Translations under genes and position numbers: made by a program | From: Bigelowiella natans CCMP2755 | Taxonomy: Eukaryota; Cercozoa; Chlorarachniophyceae | DNA: 28,131 nt | Direction of reading: 5' to 3' | Assembly: GCA_000320545.1 (NCBI GenBank) | Contig: ADNK01002906.1 | Location: 1 to 28,131, forward strand | Notes under the pieces: model-generated | Told to the model about the DNA's origin: nothing | The model's database searches: none | Seen by the model: only the letters and a program-made list of their open reading frames with translations | In this document: piece by piece, positions 21,366 to 28,131 of the stretch | Layout: each line of letters opens with the position of its first letter | Position numbering within the stretch: position 1 is the first letter of the stretch

Positions 21366-21388
21366 GGAAAATGATCATTTTTGAAGAT
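21366..21388. terminator. Palindrome AAAATGATCATTTT in the spacer
   Basis: A perfect 14-bp palindrome lies between the stop of the 21390 gene and the start of the 20739 gene. Like the other spacer hairpins it could act in transcript ending, but its sequence is different. Confidence 0.35.
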
Positions 21389-21389
21389 T

Positions 21390-21728
21390 TCATCCCTGCT
21401 CCAAGTTGCCTGTGACCTTCAAATCACAAGCGGTCGTTGTGTTCTTGTTCGCATGGTCTGTCTGCAGTGCTTGCAGTGTTTGATTTGTCGCATCCAGCAC
21501 ATCCGCTTTGAACGATGCAATGTCGTTCTTTGTCGCATTTGTCTCGCTCTTCATCTCACCCACTTCATTTTGCAGACTTGTGATTTCAGGTGCTTGCAAT
21601 TGGTCACTTGCTTTGATTTTGTCACACTCAATGTCATCTGAATCAAAGTCAACATTGCCGACATTGAACTCCACTGCCTTGGTGGTCCCATCAACATTCA
21701 AATGGTTCGCAAAACTCACATTTGTCAT
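21390..21728 (-). CDS. Short coiled-coil fibre-like protein
   Basis: A protein of 112 residues from ATG 21728 to TGA. The start MTNVSFANHLNVDG parallels the starts of the other two fibre proteins (N-H-F/L...DG). A coiled coil follows (EITSLQNEVGEMKSETNATK) and a short end (TACDLKVTGNLEQG). It is probably a short fibre or an assembly partner. No tyrosine and no TA dinucleotide occur in the gene. Confidence 0.55.
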   Translation of the reverse strand: MTNVSFANHLNVDGTTKAVEFNVGNVDFDSDDIECDKIKASDQLQAPEITSLQNEVGEMKSETNATKNDIASFKADVLDATNQTLQALQTDHANKNTTTACDLKVTGNLEQG

Positions 21729-21807
21729 GACATGCTGCACATTTCATTTGAAAAGAAAAAACATCACGTTTGTTGAGTGATGATCACAATGTTTTTTTTG
21801 ATGACAA

Positions 21808-23286
21808 TCAATTCATTTGCACAAGCACACTTTTCTCCACTTCAAAGTGTTCAGGAAGTGTCTCCTCTTTCCATTTCCCAAGTTCATCACTGATTTCAAA
21901 ATGCATTGCTTTGCTTCTTGCTGTCACCAAACTGTCGGTGTGACTGTGCACAACACAGTCTTTGCATTCATTTGTCAAACCAACCACACAGGTTCTCACA
22001 TGAGAGGCAAGAAATGGTGCCATTCTGCAGGCATGGCATTCAAAATTCTTCTTTTCTTCTTCAAATTTGGTCAAGGACAATGTCGCACATCCATCAGGTC
22101 CCATTTTGCATGTGGGGGTTTCATCACTTTCTCGGTCATCAATTTCTGTCACTTGCTTTGTGTTGACCTTTCTTCTCAATTTGGTTTGGAATGCACCCCA
22201 CAGTTTGTTCATTGTCAGTTTCACTGAATCTTGAGATTTTGAATGAGGTGACAATCTGTGAAAGAATTCACCAAAGAGTTTCATGGACTTTGATTTCTCT
22301 TTGTGATGTGAACAATTGGTGTCCAATGGGTTCAATTTCAATCCTAATTCTTTTGCTTGTTTCAGTTCAAGATGAGTGCAAATGTCATGTTTGTTGCATT
22401 TGAAAAATGCATCATCATCTTTGCTCATTTCAACACAATGCAGACCACAATTGAATTTGCAATGCTCATCAACTTGTTCCTGTGATGTGGTTCTTGTTTC
22501 AGGTGTCCCCAAAGAAACAGTGAAATGATTGCTACGTGGGACGGATGTGCATTTTTTGTTCAAATCCAATTTGATGTAGTCTTTGTTTTGATGTTCTCCA
22601 TCCACACCACATCGCATCCCACCACGACTACTTTCACACACCCATTTTTCTTCCATTTCTGTGGTCGTACCAAACTCTACCTCCTGTGGTCTGAACTGAT
22701 TCCAAATGTGCAAACTCATCTCTGCATCATCGTAGTTGCTTCGTTTGTAGTCACAACCTGTGATTGCTTTGAACTGATGAAAATCGTTCATTTTCTTTTC
22801 ACATTCTTCAATCACATTGCTGTTCTTGGATGGTTTAAGAACATGCAAATTGTGCCCTTCCAGTGTTTTGCTTCGCAGGATGTTCTCACCATCTACAGTT
22901 AAATGGCATTCTTTCTCATCTCTGTTGTGATGACAGACACCAAAGGTTTTTCGGTTGCAATTGGTAGCACATCTGTGTTTCTTTTTTTTCGGCAACATGC
23001 ATGTTAACACATGCATGAAAGAGTATTTCTTTGAACACTTTTTCGCACATTGTTTGAAATGAAGGCAAAATCGTAAAGGCATTACGAGTCTTTCATTGCA
23101 ATCATTGCAACACCTTCCTTTTTCATGAGGTGATGCATTGTTTCCCCATCCTTCAAGTAAACTATCACACATGCAACAATGACGATCATTCGGATGTTCA
23201 ATATCATTTGTCATCACATCATGTTTGCATTTTTTTTTTCCAGATTTACCTGACACATTGTTTTCCATTTTCATGTTGACACACAT
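21808..23286 (-). CDS. Family B DNA polymerase, protein-primed type, motifs degenerate
   Basis: A protein of 492 residues. Residues 36-66 form a zinc-knuckle-like module (CCMC, GWGNN, CCNDCN). Residues 170-200 resemble the last exonuclease motif (Y-x4-YDDAEMSLHIW). RGG at 221-223 precedes motif A (DLNKKC, D241). ICTHLELKQAKELG at about 302-315 matches the segment after motif A in protein-primed polymerases. Motif B is KLTMNKLWG (356-364), motif C is HTDS (449-452), and ELGKWKEE (468-475) is the following KxxE-type motif. Order and spacing fit the PolB of polinton-like elements, virophages and related phages. Motif A has lost the usual SLYP (now KKCT) and motif C has His for the first Asp, so activity is doubtful. 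Cys is very frequent (about 34 residues) and Tyr nearly absent (4). The frame continues upstream through a TGA. Confidence 0.7.
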   Translation of the reverse strand: MCVNMKMENNVSGKSGKKKCKHDVMTNDIEHPNDRHCCMCDSLLEGWGNNASPHEKGRCCNDCNERLVMPLRFCLHFKQCAKKCSKKYSFMHVLTCMLPKKKKHRCATNCNRKTFGVCHHNRDEKECHLTVDGENILRSKTLEGHNLHVLKPSKNSNVIEECEKKMNDFHQFKAITGCDYKRSNYDDAEMSLHIWNQFRPQEVEFGTTTEMEEKWVCESSRGGMRCGVDGEHQNKDYIKLDLNKKCTSVPRSNHFTVSLGTPETRTTSQEQVDEHCKFNCGLHCVEMSKDDDAFFKCNKHDICTHLELKQAKELGLKLNPLDTNCSHHKEKSKSMKLFGEFFHRLSPHSKSQDSVKLTMNKLWGAFQTKLRRKVNTKQVTEIDDRESDETPTCKMGPDGCATLSLTKFEEEKKNFECHACRMAPFLASHVRTCVVGLTNECKDCVVHSHTDSLVTARSKAMHFEISDELGKWKEETLPEHFEVEKSVLVQMN

Positions 23287-23332
23287 GAAAGAGTATTTCT
23301 TTGAATGCTTTTTCGCATGTCACTTAAAATGA
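23013..23332. repeat. Direct repeat of about 48 bp, 270 bp apart, in the polymerase region
   Basis: CATGAAAGAGTATTTCTTTG and the following 25-30 bases occur at about 23014-23061 and 23284-23332. The distance is a multiple of three and both copies are read in the same frame. One copy is interior coding sequence; the other straddles the stop and start between two open stretches. Confidence 0.85.
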
Positions 23333-23706
23333 TTAATTGGAACGGACTGTGCAAAAAAATCGTCCCCATGAAGGTCTGCACTACCGAAACCTTCTTGTCT
23401 GTTGCTTGGGCAGTGAACACCATCACCGAGTGTTGTCATTCTTCCTGACATTGGCATGTTGCATTGTGAGATGTGAACGACTTGGATTTCTGTGTTGTCG
23501 TTCATTTTCCCTCTGTTTTTCAGTTTGTTCATTTTCCTCGCGATGATTTCATTTGCTGTGGTGGCATCAGGGAGATGCTTTTCACCTTCCTTTTTGAAGT
23601 CACACCTTCTTGTGCACAGGAATTCATTCCTTTTCTTCATGTTTTGTTTTCTTTCCTTTGATTTGTCATCACATGCTTGAAACTTCAATCTGACTCCATT
23701 ACTCAC
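23320..23706 (-). CDS. Linker segment in the helicase-polymerase frame, function unknown
   Basis: There are 128 codons between two TGA stops, in the same frame as the helicase upstream and the polymerase downstream, with no bases between the open stretches. The first possible start codon is GTG; the first ATG comes about 22 codons later. It is Lys/Glu/Asn-rich and basic (MKKRNEFLCTRRCDFKKEG) with no recognised domain. It may be a linker, or part of the polymerase exonuclease region too diverged to see. The end HFK-stop-HAKKHSKKYSF repeats inside the polymerase ORF as HFKQCAKKCSKKYSF. Confidence 0.4.
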   Translation of the reverse strand: MSNGVRLKFQACDDKSKERKQNMKKRNEFLCTRRCDFKKEGEKHLPDATTANEIIARKMNKLKNRGKMNDNTEIQVVHISQCNMPMSGRMTTLGDGVHCPSNRQEGFGSADLHGDDFFAQSVPINHFK

Positions 23707-23709
23707 ATG

Positions 23710-25623
23710 TCACATGCATGTGAGAGATGAATCTTTGAACATGCACCATGCATTCACGTCTACCTCTTCTTCATCATCTTCTTTCTTCATCAATTTCTCA
23801 AAGTAGAACTTTCCTCTCACTTCACCAAAAAGAAATTTGTTTGCTAACATTTGCTTTTTGAAGTTGCTTTTAGACACGTGCACAGGAGACCAACTTTCAA
23901 AGTGTTTGCAAATGTCGTTGTGTGAAATTCCATCTCCAACATCATCAGTTTTTTCGTAGTTCTCTTCAACAAAATTTGAGGTGTGATTGTTGTCGTTCAA
24001 ATGATCGTTTGTGAATTTCAATGCCTTTTCAGGAGGGTTTGATTTCTCCACATCTACACGTTCTAACAACAGTTTGATGTGTTCTCCACGATGTTCTTTG
24101 TTGTTTCTGAACTCATCTTTGAGAGTGCAATCTCTTTTCTTTTCACATTTGTTCTTGGGGTCAGGTTTTTCTTTGAATTGAAAAGGGAATTGGATGTTCA
24201 AGAACCTTCGTTTGACACTGTCATCCACTTTGTCTAGTTTGGGAGCATTGTTGCATGAACAGAAAATGGAAAAATCGGCAAGAAACTCAACAGGAGTGTC
24301 ATGCATCTCTCCACAACTTGCTGTGTCATCATCGGCAATTTTTTTGAGAAAACTTGCATTGAAAGACAGTTCTTTGTCGCCTTCATTTTCTTCAGGTTCA
24401 TCAACGACAACCAATCGCTCATCCACACGCTTGTGCAAATCACCATTGGGGGCATTTGCTTCACATTTGGTTGTCAGGAACTGAGAAGAAACCACATTGC
24501 AATGTTTGGAAGTTGCTGCTTGATGAAGAGCAGTTGGCACCCCCTTCCCATTCCCACCGCTTCCCAAAAACGCAATTGACAATCCAAACTTGTCGCAAAA
24601 GAGACTGTTTGCTGATGATTTTGGCAGAAACAGAGCATCTTGTTGTGTTTCTTGCATGCCGAAAATGAAATCCAATGTGTCCTTTCTCACCTCTTGTTTG
24701 ATCGGTCTTTTGGGTTCAAGTTTGAATTCAATGTGATTTGAAACAAAGTCTTTCTTTTCTGCATCTCCAAAACTTTTTGTTTCAAGGTCACGCACACAAT
24801 CTTTGAACGCTGATGGGTTCTCATTTTTGTCCATTTTGTTCAATGTGTCCTCATCATTGCAGCATTTCATCAGTTTGGCGATGATGTTCTTGCTGAAGGC
24901 ATTGCTTCCCACCTTTCTGAAATTCTTTGGGTGTTCTGCTTTGCATTTCTTGTCCTTTCCAATCTTGGCAAACTCCGTTTTCAGGACATGCTGTGAGCAT
25001 GTGGAAATTTGGTTGTTCAAAAAGACTGGTGCTTCCTTTTTGCAGGACTTTGTGATGTTGTTCTCATCGCAGAAGAACCAAATCTCATGTTCCTGATTGC
25101 ACACGTGAGCATCTTTGTTCAAATCATGAAATGGTTTTGCCCAACATTCGTCGCTGCAAGTGGGCAACACATCGGTGAAAAATCTGCAATCAACAGCAAT
25201 GACAGGTTTCCCATCAAGCACACTGATGCTGTCAACATGGTCCTGGACAGCGGAATTGTCAATGTCATTCATGTGCATGTCACGTTGTGCATTTTCATCT
25301 TCAAACATGAACGACTGTTTTGGCAAAGCAAGTTCGTGTGAAACACAAGAAAACCATTGAACACAAGTGACACTTTTCTTGGGTCTTTGCACGTTTGGAT
25401 TGAGAAAATCAACCATCAAATCTCTGTCCAAAAGGTGCAGTTTCAAACACATTTGTTTGTGCTTTTCAAACTTTTCCATCTTGTCAAAACTGTCAATCAC
25501 TTTGCATTTCTTTCTGCAGTTCAACAGAACTCGCTGAGCATTCAATTTCTTTTTGTTTCTTCGGTAGCATGCTTTCTGGGATTTGCATTTAGCATTGCCG
25601 TTCGTAGCATTTTCATTCTCCAT
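23710..25623 (-). CDS. SF3 (D5-type) helicase
   Basis: A protein of 637 residues from ATG 25623. Walker A is GSGGNGKG (about 354-361), Walker B is LVVVDEPEE (about 404-412), and motif C lies in FCSCNNAPKL (about 454-463) followed by the conserved DDSVKRRF. This order is that of superfamily 3 helicases of the D5 type, which unwind DNA at viral replication forks. Walker A ends in Gly where Ser or Thr normally binds magnesium, so ATPase function is uncertain. The first 310 residues would correspond to a primase or other N-terminal domain but show no clear primase motif. The C-terminal helical region is acidic. Only three tyrosines occur, and 24237-25564 contains no TA dinucleotide. It shares one frame with the polymerase through two TGA codons. 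Confidence 0.8.
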   Translation of the reverse strand: MENENATNGNAKCKSQKACYRRNKKKLNAQRVLLNCRKKCKVIDSFDKMEKFEKHKQMCLKLHLLDRDLMVDFLNPNVQRPKKSVTCVQWFSCVSHELALPKQSFMFEDENAQRDMHMNDIDNSAVQDHVDSISVLDGKPVIAVDCRFFTDVLPTCSDECWAKPFHDLNKDAHVCNQEHEIWFFCDENNITKSCKKEAPVFLNNQISTCSQHVLKTEFAKIGKDKKCKAEHPKNFRKVGSNAFSKNIIAKLMKCCNDEDTLNKMDKNENPSAFKDCVRDLETKSFGDAEKKDFVSNHIEFKLEPKRPIKQEVRKDTLDFIFGMQETQQDALFLPKSSANSLFCDKFGLSIAFLGSGGNGKGVPTALHQAATSKHCNVVSSQFLTTKCEANAPNGDLHKRVDERLVVVDEPEENEGDKELSFNASFLKKIADDDTASCGEMHDTPVEFLADFSIFCSCNNAPKLDKVDDSVKRRFLNIQFPFQFKEKPDPKNKCEKKRDCTLKDEFRNNKEHRGEHIKLLLERVDVEKSNPPEKALKFTNDHLNDNNHTSNFVEENYEKTDDVGDGISHNDICKHFESWSPVHVSKSNFKKQMLANKFLFGEVRGKFYFEKLMKKEDDEEEVDVNAWCMFKDSSLTCM

Positions 25624-25664
25624 TTGTTAGCATTACATAACTGTTTTCTTTTTAAATAATTTTC

Positions 25665-25757
25665 GCACATGCGACTGCCATGTATGTGCGACTGCCATGT
25701 GCTTACATGCGACTGCTATGTGCTTATATGCGACTGCTATGTATATGCGACTGTTGT
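25665..25757. repeat. GCGACTG tandem repeat cluster at the right side of the element
   Basis: Five copies of a word of the form ATGCGACTGCYATGT start at 25671, 25688, 25709, 25730 and 25746, spaced 16-21 bp. The cluster lies just upstream of the helicase start and overlaps the end of the next gene. The same word occurs at 11.9-13.2 kb on the same strand. Candidate roles are promoter elements, origin iterons or end repeats. Confidence 0.8.
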
Positions 25758-27147
25758 GTGCGGAAACAAGTGTATTATGTTGTTGGTGAGAGAGCAACAA
25801 GATGTGTATTGTGCTTCCAACTCTTTTTTGAACTTTTGGTAGTAATCTGTTTTACTCTCTTCTTTGTCCAATGGACTTTTGCCCCAAAATTGTTTATAGG
25901 TTTGACTTCTAAAATCATCCAGTGTGACTGCCTTCCACATTCTATTTTTTGACACCTGATACCAATATTTGGTTCCATTGTGTGTAATGTATGTGGTAAA
26001 GTCAATTTTGTATTGCTTGGCATACCCAAACTCTCTTTTTACAGTGTCCATTAAATCTGTTGTTGCCTTTTTGATGACTTCCTCTTTGACTTTGGGTGCT
26101 AACCACTTCATTGTAGTGTCGCAGTATTCAATGGCATCGTTTAATCGTGTTTTTACTTGCTTGGAATTCGCAACCATAAAACTCCATTGACCCTCTAAAG
26201 CACATTTGGCCTTGTGATATTGGATGCTGTTTTTGTCCATTTTAGAGTTTTTCTCTATCTCCTCTCCATATGCTTTACAAGCTCTTTGGCTCCATTCATC
26301 TAATTTGAGCAAATCGTCTTCATAGTGCTTTTTCAAACCTTTCAAGTTGTTATACCACTTATGGAAACTGTTGGGAGACACTTCTCTAGCAGTATTTTTT
26401 ATGTCCATTGGGTTGTAACTTGCCATTTGCTGACTTTGTTGAAGGACATTTAACTGCGGGTTGTAAATCACCCACCTCTGTTTTTTTTGTGTCATCGCCT
26501 TTGTCATTCTATCCCAGTCAGGTTCTCCATCAGGAACATAGGTTAAAAGGAGTGGTCCCTTGTTTTTTACATTGCCATTATCAGCACCACCGCAAAGTCG
26601 CTTGGTGAGGTTTAGAGGAGTGCTGAAAATAAGAAATAATGTTAGTGAACATATTTTCCTCCCATATCAACATTCAACACATTCAACAAAAAATAAATTG
26701 TAACTAAATAAGTTATTTTATGTTAAGAGGAAAAATGAAAATTGATGTTAAAAGTATGTATCATTACCTTATGTCCTCCTCCTCTGGACGACGAGAAGGG
26801 AAAGAAGTGTGACTTGTCTCTTCCACATTGACCTTCATTCGCTCAAGCGAAGCACAAAGCTGGTTCAGTTTAGCATCAGCATCCTTTCCCTTCTTTGTCC
26901 TCTTGTCCAGTTCCTTGAGTTCTTTATGAGCTACATCTACCTCCTTGGACATCTGGAAATATTTTCTGAGAGCATTCAATTCCGTCTCCTGTTGCTCCAA
27001 CATCTGGTATAACATTTGGTTTTGCTGTAGTAGATATTCTGTGTAGTTGAAGTCCTCATCAACGGAAGCATAAAACTCTTCCCATCTCTTCTTCATCTTT
27101 GCTTCACTGGGAGATGGTGCTTTGTCTCTTCCATTCTGGTCCGCCAT
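25737..27147 (-). CDS. Two-exon gene, 421 residues, function unknown
   Basis: Exon 1 is 27147-26768 and exon 2 is 26622-25737. The intron of 145 nt begins GTAATG and ends TTTTCAG, and the phases match (2 nt plus 1 nt). The start ATG 27147 (MADQNGRDKAPSPSEAKMKK) was preferred to an upstream GTG. The first part is a charged coiled coil (QNQMLYQMLEQQETELNALR), a Cys/Gly turn (RLCGGADNG) follows the junction, and the second part is a Lys/Trp/Tyr-rich helical protein (KYWYQVSKNRMWKAVTLDDF). No domain is recognised. Tyr and TA are used normally, so it does not share the composition of the helicase gene. Its last codons run into the GCGACTG repeats, so the original end may have been altered. Confidence 0.65.
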
Positions 27148-27405
27148 TCTAAAGTCGTCTCTCACACTTGTTGCTAACTTTCAATTCAAATTCAAAAATT
27201 CATTGTCGCACTCTCAAAATTAGAATCTTTTACCAACATTTTAAATTTAACACAAATTTTGTTAAAAACTTAAAGAAATGGATAATATTTTCACTCTGGA
27301 GACTCTCCACACCTATGACTAAATCAGGTTCCACACACCCTTGCGAATTGCCAGTGAAGGTTGTGTCTATGTGTAGACTGGTGACATCAAGCAACAGGAA
27401 GGACA

Positions 27406-28131
27406 ATGTCTGTGTCACAATTCTTGGGAAAAGATGATTGGAAAGTGAGTGTTCAAGATGGTGGAACTTACTTGGTTTCTGGGAACCAAACGAGCAACAA
27501 AGACAAGATTGTGAGCGAGAAAGTGAAGCAACTGGAAAATCATCTGAAGGGTTGGAAAGGAAATTTGAAACACGAGTTCAAGAAGCGAGAGGAAGATATG
27601 TCCAAATGTGAGACTCAATTGAGGAAACTGGAGAATGAAATTGAAAAGGGAGACAGCGATGAAGAGGATGATGACGAAGGGTTGGATGGTGAGTGCGAAG
27701 AGCGAGACATAATCCGTGAAATTATGACCCAGCGAGACATTTTGGGAAAACATCGCAAGAAAATCAAGGAAATTACCGACATGTTGGAAGGAAGGAAAGT
27801 TTGTAGCAAATTGAGGGATGCTCGGGAAATTATGAATGGTCAGAAGAGTTTGGAAGTCGATTACAAACTTACGATGGAGCAGTATGCTTTCAAGCACATA
27901 GACACAAAATTTGTGCTGAAATACAAATTCAACGATGGGAAAATATCAGTTGTGTCTCAGTTGAGCGATGAAAGTGTTTTAGTGGAAGGGGTATCCTTCA
28001 CAGGGCACAGTCTTTTCTCCTTGCGAAAGTGTGGGGACAAAGCAACTCTTGTTGCTGTGGCCCAAGCGGAAATTCAGTTGACGGATTCTATTCAAACTCT
28101 GTATGACAAGACCGCTGATGAAATCACACGA
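27406..28131 (+). CDS. Coiled-coil protein, partial at the window end
   Basis: From ATG 27406 the frame stays open for 242 codons to the last base of the window. It encodes a long charged coiled coil (KQLENHLKGWKGNLKHEFKK), an acidic patch (DSDEEDDDEGLDGECEE) and more helix (HRKKIKEITDMLEGRK). Toward the end it becomes a beta-rich region (FVLKYKFNDGKISVVSQLSD). It is divergent from the two-exon gene, with 258 bp between starts. No family is recognised. An alternative frame ending at 27437 overlaps the start and is less likely. Confidence 0.6.
   Translation, partial: MSVSQFLGKDDWKVSVQDGGTYLVSGNQTSNKDKIVSEKVKQLENHLKGWKGNLKHEFKKREEDMSKCETQLRKLENEIEKGDSDEEDDDEGLDGECEERDIIREIMTQRDILGKHRKKIKEITDMLEGRKVCSKLRDAREIMNGQKSLEVDYKLTMEQYAFKHIDTKFVLKYKFNDGKISVVSQLSDESVLVEGVSFTGHSLFSLRKCGDKATLVAVAQAEIQLTDSIQTLYDKTADEITR

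Noticed and set aside
21808-25623. TGA read as a sense codon (alternative genetic code).
   Set aside because: TGA is the apparent normal stop of several neighbouring genes (20739, 21390, 14231, 16414), and TAG and TAA also interrupt frames. Point decay or local readthrough is simpler.
25665-25757. Short regularly spaced repeats that could be taken for a CRISPR array.
   Set aside because: Spacings of 16-21 bp leave almost no spacer, units are degenerate, and the context is eukaryotic.
11270-25760. Search for a major capsid protein, packaging ATPase, maturation protease, integrase or terminal inverted repeats.
   Set aside because: No reading frame with the expected motifs was seen, so the element cannot be called a complete polinton-like virus or virophage from this window.

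Overview
The window looks like nuclear DNA of a unicellular alga or protist. It carries long CA, TA and CT/GT microsatellites and split genes with short GT-AG introns (59 to about 490 nt), next to a block of compact, mostly intronless virus-like genes. No tRNA, rRNA, CRISPR array, capsid gene, packaging ATPase or integrase was recognised. The exact lineage cannot be read from the sequence.

Left part (1-11.27 kb), host-like. Four split genes can be pieced together because their exon phases fit: a DUF1279/FAM210-type organelle membrane protein (about 1.27-2.75 kb), a minus-strand gene with a helix-rich segment (4.75-6.0 kb), a secreted cysteine-rich PAN-like protein (6.95-7.51 kb) and a class 3 lipase fused to a GOLD domain (9.21-11.27 kb). 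A secreted two-repeat Cys-rich protein at 8.19-8.77 kb has its signal-peptide frame broken by a 7-bp microsatellite. The rest is repeat-rich non-coding DNA.

Middle and right part (about 11.9-25.76 kb), an endogenous virus-like element with mosaic composition. AT-rich genes: a coiled-coil/zinc-finger gene with in-frame stops (12.4-12.96 kb), a nucleotidyltransferase-fold protein (16.87-18.01 kb) and a long fibre protein with one in-frame TAG (18.08-20.62 kb). TA-poor genes: an MLKL-like four-helix/pseudokinase/tandem-MLLE/Kelch gene (13.48-16.33 kb), a small PD-(D/E)XK-like nuclease, two coiled-coil fibre proteins, and a replication block in which an SF3 helicase and a protein-primed type family B DNA polymerase lie in one continuous frame broken only by two TGA codons (25.62-21.81 kb). 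Clusters of a GCGACTG-containing repeat lie near both ends, at 11.9-13.2 and 25.67-25.75 kb.

The most striking signal is dinucleotide-level. The TA-poor genes contain three tracts of about 0.9, 1.35 and 1.33 kb with no TA dinucleotide at all. Their proteins almost lack tyrosine, conserved Tyr positions have become Cys, and every stop is TGA. The replication block is also strongly CG-poor. The AT-rich module between these genes is normal, so the element appears to be built from two sequence populations.

Far right (25.7-28.13 kb): a two-exon minus-strand gene of unknown function and a divergent coiled-coil gene that runs off the window.
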